Origin: Mesorhabditis belari
Taxonomy: Eukaryota > Nematoda > Chromadorea > Rhabditida > Rhabditidae
Assembly (NCBI GenBank): GCA_958450365.1
Contig: CAUEEP010000731.1
Location: 452,001 to 516,000 of the forward strand
Direction of reading: 5' to 3'
DNA: 64,000 nucleotides
Part shown: in pieces, positions 58,093-64,000 of the stretch
Layout of the letters: each line of letters opens with the position of its first letter
How positions within the stretch are numbered: position 1 is the first letter of the stretch
The notes under the pieces: generated by a model
Seen by the model: only the letters and a program-made list of their open reading frames with translations
Told to the model about the DNA's origin: nothing
Database searches by the model: none
Program-made: the position numbers and the translations under genes

Positions 58093-58168
58093 TTTAAATA
58101 CTGGCTAAAACTGGTTAAAAATTGTTAATCTAACTCGAAGAAGTTAGGTAATACTTGAATGTCTTTTC

Positions 58169-61100
58169 CTACCCTTTGATGAGTCTCTTGTGCTCTGCGC
58201 GGTCACTTTTCTCGCCGTCTTCAATCATCCGTTGCACGGGTCTCTCCTCATCAATGTCCTGAGTTTTTTTTAGTTAAATCTATAATAAAAGCTAGAAAAA
58301 TGATTCAATTGATATTAATTATTTCATGAATTTAAAAAATAGTCAAAAAAGTTGAAACTTGTCTTTTAAAATCATTGTTTATCATTGTTATCACTGTTAG
58401 TTATTTTCATATTAATTTCTATGGATCTGCCTCTCAAATCTGATCTGAAAATGTTCTTTTTGAGGAAATAAAAGAATAACTGGTAACACTACAAACCCAG
58501 ATCGCCTCTAGACACTCCTAATACTGAAATAAGTTATTTTGGTTTACTGAAATAAGTTATTTTGGTTTACAAAAATACAAAAAAGTGTTTTCGAAAGGCT
58601 GTACGAAAATCTGATCTGGTAGATCGAATGAAATAAACTGAATGTTCAATAGCTATAATCGTAGAGTAATCCATTTTCTATCCAACCAACAAATGGCGCT
58701 CTGCGTTGAAAACAAGAGTCGATTAATTTGAAACTTCATTTTTAAGCTTTCAACCGTACAATTCCTTGAATTCTTTTTAACTAATCTTATAGTTTTTTAG
58801 AAAATATAAATTTCTGATGATCTATCCAATTTTTAAATCCACTGGATCTTCACTTGATTAACTTTATAACAAAGCCCGGCAGGTCACTTCTACCGGTCGA
58901 AATCACGTCTGAACACTTCTCACTTTGAAACACGTTGTTTTGGTGGGACAAAATTCAAGTGACTTTTAAAGGTTGCACTAGTTTGATAATAAAATAATAG
59001 CCATTAGCTGAAGATTCTAGTTTTGTACTCTTATTTTTCGGGTATTTATACATCTTTCCCACCTCACAAGTTTATATGCAAACTAGGCTTCTTGTGCATC
59101 AGCTTATTAGGCCTTTCCTTCTTATGCATCAGCTTATTAGGCCATCAGCTTATTAGCCTCCAGATGCACACATCTGGAGGCTCATTAAATTGCTCGTTGA
59201 ACAAAATTAATCTATTTTGTCTTACCTATGTGATATGTAAAGATTTGTTTTTAAAATTTCAAAGTGCGGTGGGAAAAGGTGTACAAGTGAACAATTTGCA
59301 TTTAACCTTAATCGTTGGGGTGGGAAAGATGCATAAGTATCATTCTTTTCGTCTTTTCGTCACTAGCTGGCTTCGGCACTCAGCAAGGCAAATGACGAGA
59401 ATGGCAAAAGACGGCAACGACGGATTCTCATTCTGTATGGAAACCAGAAAATCTTGGTTTTTTTAACGAATTTTTCGTTCTTTTCATTCAAGATTCATTT
59501 AAAAATGTAGATTTTTAAATAACCTTCAACTAATCTCACCGGATCTTCAATGTGGATGCCGACGAAGAGATGATACGACCATCCGCCGAGAACCGCCCCG
59601 AAAAACGGCGCCACCACCGGGATCCAGAAGTAGTTGTTGTGGTAACTGGAATTGGCAGCTCAAGAAGTAAAAACGGGTTTTTAAAATCAAAAATTCCATT
59701 GATAGCCTTTTAAATAGGCTTTAAATAGTCATTTCTAGTTTCTAATAACTTAGGAAAGAGGAAACTTCAGGAAAGAAAATTGCATTTAAAATTCAACAAA
59801 TTGAAATTGTATTAAATTCAATCAGGGTTAACAAACGGGATCAAAATTGAAACTTGATTTCCCTTTTTTGGAGGCGAATTGTTTCAATTTCAAAAACTTC
59901 CTCGAACCCACGTGAACACTTCTTTTCCGTAAATGAAATAGGCGAAGAGTCGAGGGCCGAGATCCCTTGCCGGGTTGATCGGATAGCCCAAGTTCATGCC
60001 CATCGAGCAGCCTTGAATTTAGAAGGCGTTCAAGGCTCATGACTTTATGTAGATATTGTTAATCATTATAATTTCATTGAGGACACTGCAGGCTTTTGAA
60101 TGGCAAAGCTTGATTCGACTCTTACTGCAGTTCTCTTACTGCTAGTTAGCTATTGTCTGATTCTCTGATTGACTAAACATTCGAGAACCCTGAATAATGG
60201 ATAAAAGCTTGTTTTCAGCCTATTTTATACTCACCGATCATGATCAACAGCAATCCAAAGCAGATCGGGTGCAGCATGTCGGGAATCTGAATGGGGAAAA
60301 TGATTGGAAAAGTTTCAATCTCAAAAAATTAAAGGTTGAAATGGTCATTTATCTGTATCTTGAAACTGCAGAGCTTTAAAATTATAGTCTTTTTATGTTT
60401 TTATGATAATTTACGGGAAGATGTGGTTGGTATGACAATTTAAAGAGCTGCGGACATTTTAAAATACTAGATTCTCGTTTGTACATATCTACAGGATTAT
60501 TAAAAAGAAATGCGTCTAGTAGTCGATTAATTTGAAATTGAGATTTTGAAACTGGAAAGGTGAAGAGTGAAAAATGAATAGATAAATAGAGGTATTTCAA
60601 AGGGTTTTCGGAGATGGAGATGCTTCATTCGGCATCAGTTTTTCGTAAAGTCAGCAGTCTAGCATCAGAGTTCGACTTTTTACCCACAAGCCCTGGGTAC
60701 AAAATTTGATCTTAATTCGGAACCAAAGAAGCTACCACCAGTACCCTGTTTTATACACTAAATTTGGTCAAAATTGCAAATTTAAAAAGTTAGTTTCAAT
60801 TTAAAAGAAGAACTGGGTAAGGTCTGAGTTCTAATGATGGAAGGAGTCACTGGTCCATTATGAAAAAAGAGTGAAAAAATTATTCTGAGGGTGGAAAATT
60901 AATAATTTCTCCATTTTGAACTCAAAAAGAAAGCAGGATTCCATTTGCATTGAGAACCAAGAAAAATTTGGCCGAGTTTCCACGCTTTGTCACTAAGAAA
61001 CTAGTGCAATTGGTTAGCATGACATTTAAAGAGCTCTGGACTTTTTAAACTACTAAAATCTAGATGTCTAGAGGGTTTTCTTCATCGAGCGATACATTAT

Positions 61101-63534
61101 TTAAAAAAGGATGCGTTTAGTAGTCGATTAGCTTGAAACTAGAAATCAAATGTGAAACTATAATATATTGTCACTCAAACTCTACTAGCCTCAAAAATTA
61201 CTAGCTAAAACTTTTCCTTTAATAACTGACAAATTTGAAACCTTGTTCCTTTTGTCGACGATCACACAGAGGAAGAGGCAGAGGAGTCCAGTGCCGGCTA
61301 CCTGAAAGAAAAAAATGTTTCAAATTTGCTTGTGTCAGTAGGCAAAATTATCGCATAGTAGGGTGGGATGCCATTCTTCCAAAAGGCTTAAATAACTTAC
61401 ATTTCAAAGTTCATTTACCTGATCAAAGAAGGCGGTCAAATTGCTGACGTGAGTCCCAGGGAACGAGCAGAAACATCCGGCCGACCCTAGCGCACCAACC
61501 AAAACCCGGCGATCACCCGAGAACTTTTGGAATTGATCTGGAAAGTGGATTAGCTGACATTTAGACATTTAGATCAAGAAATTGATAAATTTGGAAAACT
61601 TTGGAAATAGAGTCTAATGACTTTCTATTGCATCCTTAATTCCATCAAAGTCCTTGTTCAAGTTGAGACTTTGATTCTTGTATTGTCAAAATGTGAAACT
61701 ACCTTCTAGGCTATGCTTTTTTAAGGTTTCAAATTCTTTTATCAACATCTCCGAACAAAATTTTCTTGGTTTCAAGTTTGAGGGCTATCTTTGATGCGTA
61801 AAGAAAGCAATATATGTATACCTGATTTCTGATTTCAGTGGTGTACTTTGTGTCCCCAAACCCCGTAAACATCCCCGTTCTGGCGCCCTCAACGCTTCCA
61901 TTTCCTCTCACAGCAATGATTTGGTATCAGGAGGGGAATGGAAGAATTGCGTGCGCCAGAAAGTGGGTGTTTACGAAATTTGAGAGAGCACAAAGTACTT
62001 CAAGGTGAGACTCTTTTAGTCGGCTCAAGACTGGCTTCTTTTGGCTAATTATAGATCGTTCTTGGTTTCAAAATTACTTTGTTATCTTAAATTCAAACTT
62101 CATTTAGGAAATTTCAAAAACCCACCATAGTAGACTAAATACGAAAGGAAAGCTCCAATGAAAGCGCCAGCTGTTTGCACGATTGAGTAGAGGAAAAAGT
62201 GTGGAACGGACAATTTTCCCAGAGTGACCATCAGAAAGGAAACCGCCGGGTTGAGGTGACCACCTGGAAATCAATTATTTTTCGTTTCAACTTATAAAAA
62301 CCTATCATTCGTGCCCAAAATTGCATCAAAAATCAAAAAGTGTTCAAAAATTTCAGATGAAAAACTCAAGTTTCAATTCGGGCGACTCTTTTTCTGGTGA
62401 CTAAGTAATAAGTGTAGCTGTAGCGTGAAAATCTCTTATACATTCTGAAACTGTTATCTTTAGCGCCGATTGAAATAACTTGCTGCTTAAGCCCGACTCG
62501 AGCAAACTTGAGCCAGCCCCGCTCAGGTTCAGTTCAGTTCAGACTTTAGGCTGCTAGCCTGGCCTAAAGCCAAGCCAGGTTGAACCAAACTTCGCACTCT
62601 TTCTTTAGGACCAAGCCAGACTAAACCGGATAGGATAAGGCGTACTTGAGAACGAATTGGTTCACTTACCCGACGTCTGACTCGTCATCATGACACAAAA
62701 AGTGATAGCAAAACCCCATCCCATATTGATGTTGATCCACGTGTTGAGCTTCTCGTGCGTCAAGATGAATTGCATGACGATGGTCAGACCGATGAACTGA
62801 AAAAGTTTTGAGTTATTTGATAGCGAAACTTTCCTCCTTAGCGATGCAAGATTAAAGGATTATATATTTTGGAAATTTTAACTTTTTGATCCTTTAGTAG
62901 CCCTGTTTGATATACAAACTCTGATCAAAATGCAAATTTAAAAAGTTAGTTTCAATTTAAAAAAGGAAGTGGGTAAGGTGTGAGCTTTAAGTTGGCCCAA
63001 TTTTTTTGGCAAATGCTTCCTTTTATTAGCCTAAACTTGATGCCATTTGCTTTAAAAATTTAAACTTTTTTGGGTGCAATTGGTTCTGGATTGTGGAAAC
63101 AGAGTGGTGAGAAGAGTAATTGATTGTAAGAGAAGAGAAGAGAAGAGGAAAATGTAATTGATTGTAACGTATTCTGGACACCGTATCATTGATTTGAAGT
63201 TTTTTTGAAAAAAGATCCATTTTAATGAACAAAATCCTGATTTCAAATAGGATGTTTCAATTTAGTTAAAGATAAAGCTATAACACCTCTGCTTAGTGCG
63301 AGTTGGTAGGTGATTTAATAAAATAATTTTTGTTCAAGCATAACTATTCATTTAAAAAGTGATCTTTGTTTAAATTTTAGCATTTAAATTTAATTTCAAT
63401 TGTTTTCATCATTCTCTTCAACGCACCAATAACATGAAAGTTCCGAAGAATTCGGAGAGTAAATTTCGGACGAGCGGATTTCGGATGGCCGCCGATTGTT
63501 TGAGCCGATCCACCGGTGAGAGTTCCACGGACAT
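58169..63534 (-). CDS. aqp: Aquaglyceroporin (MIP family channel)
   Basis: Minus-strand exons 63427-63534, 62670-62796, 62126-62263, 61419-61537, 61242-61301, 60235-60286, 59912-60011, 59540-59645, 58169-58258 join in phase to 299 aa. The start MSVELSPVD precedes the first membrane helix (LLSEFFGTF). The two half-helix motifs are GGHLNPAVS (NPA at 83-85) and INPARD (214-218). The Asp after NPAR, with the Gly-rich context, marks the glycerol-conducting branch rather than a strict water channel. Length fits the family (about 290-310), and six hydrophobic helices can be counted. It would sit in a plasma or internal membrane and pass water and glycerol. The C-terminal 40 residues are charged and cytoplasmic. 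Introns hold family A MITEs and duplicated segments. The donor at the 59912 boundary was chosen so that the reading frame gives VFTYHNNYFW, a conserved family block. Confidence 0.94.
58541..58576 (+). repeat. Short direct duplication in an aquaporin intron
   Basis: ACTGAAATAAGTTATTTTGG then TTT is repeated twice in tandem. Confidence 0.8.
59080..59181. repeat. Short tandem repeat plus hairpin in an aquaporin intron
   Basis: TGCATCAGCTTATTAGGCC is repeated about three times with changes, ending in a hairpin GCCTCCAGATG-CACA-CATCTGGAGGC (59156-59181). Confidence 0.8.
60395..61150. repeat. Duplicated segment within aquaporin intron 5
   Basis: 60415-60545 and 61005-61145 share GACATTTAAAGAGCT / GACAATTTAAAGAGCT, then TGCGTCTAGTAGTCGATTA / TGCGTTTAGTAGTCGATTA in the same order. 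A nearby block (60765-60835) recurs at 62925-62990 (AAATTTAAAAAGTTAGTTTC). Confidence 0.75.
61843..61999. repeat. Family A foldback element in an aquaporin intron
   Basis: TGTACTTTGTGTCCCCAAAC at the left mirrors GAGAGAGCACAAAGTAC at the right, with GCGCCAGAAAG in the right arm. Confidence 0.85.
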
Positions 63535-64000
63535 TTTCTGCAATTCTAATTCAAATATTTTTTAATTCAAAAAATAAGAAAAGTAAGTAGAAACTTAAAT
63601 AGAAGAAATATAATAAATAGAAACTTCGAAGGTTACCATGCAGTTTTTTGAGTTTCAAATCGCTTCTAATGAGAGGAGTAAAGCTGGACGTAATAGCTGG
63701 ACGACTAAAGTTTTAAATGATGACTGTGACTGCACTAATGTATAAAAAAGTGTCATTGAAGGCTAACTATAAGCCAAAGTCATTGTTAGAATCGAAAAAA
63801 AATGCAGAAATCCTAATTTCAACTGCTCCAATTGAGAAACTGACTGCTGACTTAGAATAAAAAAGCTAGTTTCAAAATTAAGTAAGTTTGATCAAAGTTT
63901 GGAAATTCAACTAGAGAATGTTAGAGGGAAGTAGAAATTTGGTGCGTCGAAGGATTGAGTGCGCCAGAAGGGGTGCATTTACGGGAGTTTGGGAGTACAA
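63535..64000. other. Upstream flank of the aquaporin gene
   Basis: Presumed aquaporin promoter region, AT-rich. The last 60 bases (63941-64000) are the right arm of another family A element cut by the window edge (GAGTGCGCCAGAAGGGGTGC). Confidence 0.55.

Larger units (their letters stand above)
53651..58168. other. AT-rich convergent intergenic DNA
   Basis: It holds the GLG1 3' end, foldback J (54387-54612), a complete family E MITE (55183-55404), two tandem arrays (55893, 56221) and a family A copy (57944-58092), with many GTTTCAA motifs. I see no exon on either strand that I would defend. Confidence 0.5.

Noticed and set aside
59023..59466. 147-codon plus-strand open frame in an aquaporin intron
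   Set aside because: It covers a short tandem repeat and a hairpin, has no ATG start at its beginning, no family resemblance, and lies antisense inside a well-supported intron.

Overview
The window looks like nuclear DNA from a free-living (rhabditid-type) nematode. Genes are compact and intron-rich with GT..AG introns, many only about 45 bases long. Acceptors are TTTCAG or TTTTAG. Several start codons lie a few bases after a splice-acceptor-like TTYYAG with no cis donor nearby, as expected for spliced-leader addition. Short foldback (MITE-type) repeats fill introns and intergenic DNA. I cannot name the species. Exon models below were built by hand from splice sites and reading phase, and each complete model closes in frame.

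Layout, left to right. 26-2226 (+): RNPS1-type splicing factor, 285 aa. 2839-5418 (+): short-chain dehydrogenase of the 17-beta-HSD12/HSDL1 type, 332 aa. 5967-6690 (-): C-terminal part of a GSK-3-like kinase with one in-frame TAA and no N-terminal lobe. 9995-27113 (+): a globin with a long Ser/Pro-rich N-terminal extension (411 aa if the two distal 5' exons belong to it), with a 9.6 kb intron and a transposon in another intron. 27935-32856 (+): a 1028 aa single-pass membrane protein with a signal peptide, a glycosylated ectodomain with a furin-like site, one membrane helix, and a cytoplasmic aromatic-amino-acid-decarboxylase-like domain in which the PLP-binding lysine is arginine. 34965-53650 (+): GLG1/ESL-1-type Golgi cysteine-rich protein, 40 exons, 1162 aa. 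58169-63534 (-): aquaglyceroporin, 299 aa. The remainder is AT-rich DNA with at least eleven families of inverted-repeat elements.

Two things stand out. First, the 10-mer ATGTTTCAAA (reverse complement TTTGAAACAT) and its core GTTTCAA recur on both strands throughout introns and intergenic DNA from about 8 kb to 27 kb and from 34.8 kb to the end. They are absent, as far as I can see, from 27.1-34.8 kb and from the first 3.8 kb. The core matches the upstream (Ruby) motif of nematode motif-dependent 21U/piRNA genes, so much of this window may be a piRNA-producing domain interrupted by an exempt gene. Second, the exempt gene is the transmembrane decarboxylase-like pseudoenzyme, a receptor-like architecture on a degenerate PLP-enzyme fold.

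The genes do not form one pathway. The first two, and later the globin, decarboxylase-like and GLG1 genes, are co-oriented, but their spacing (0.6-2.1 kb) is wider than a typical nematode operon.
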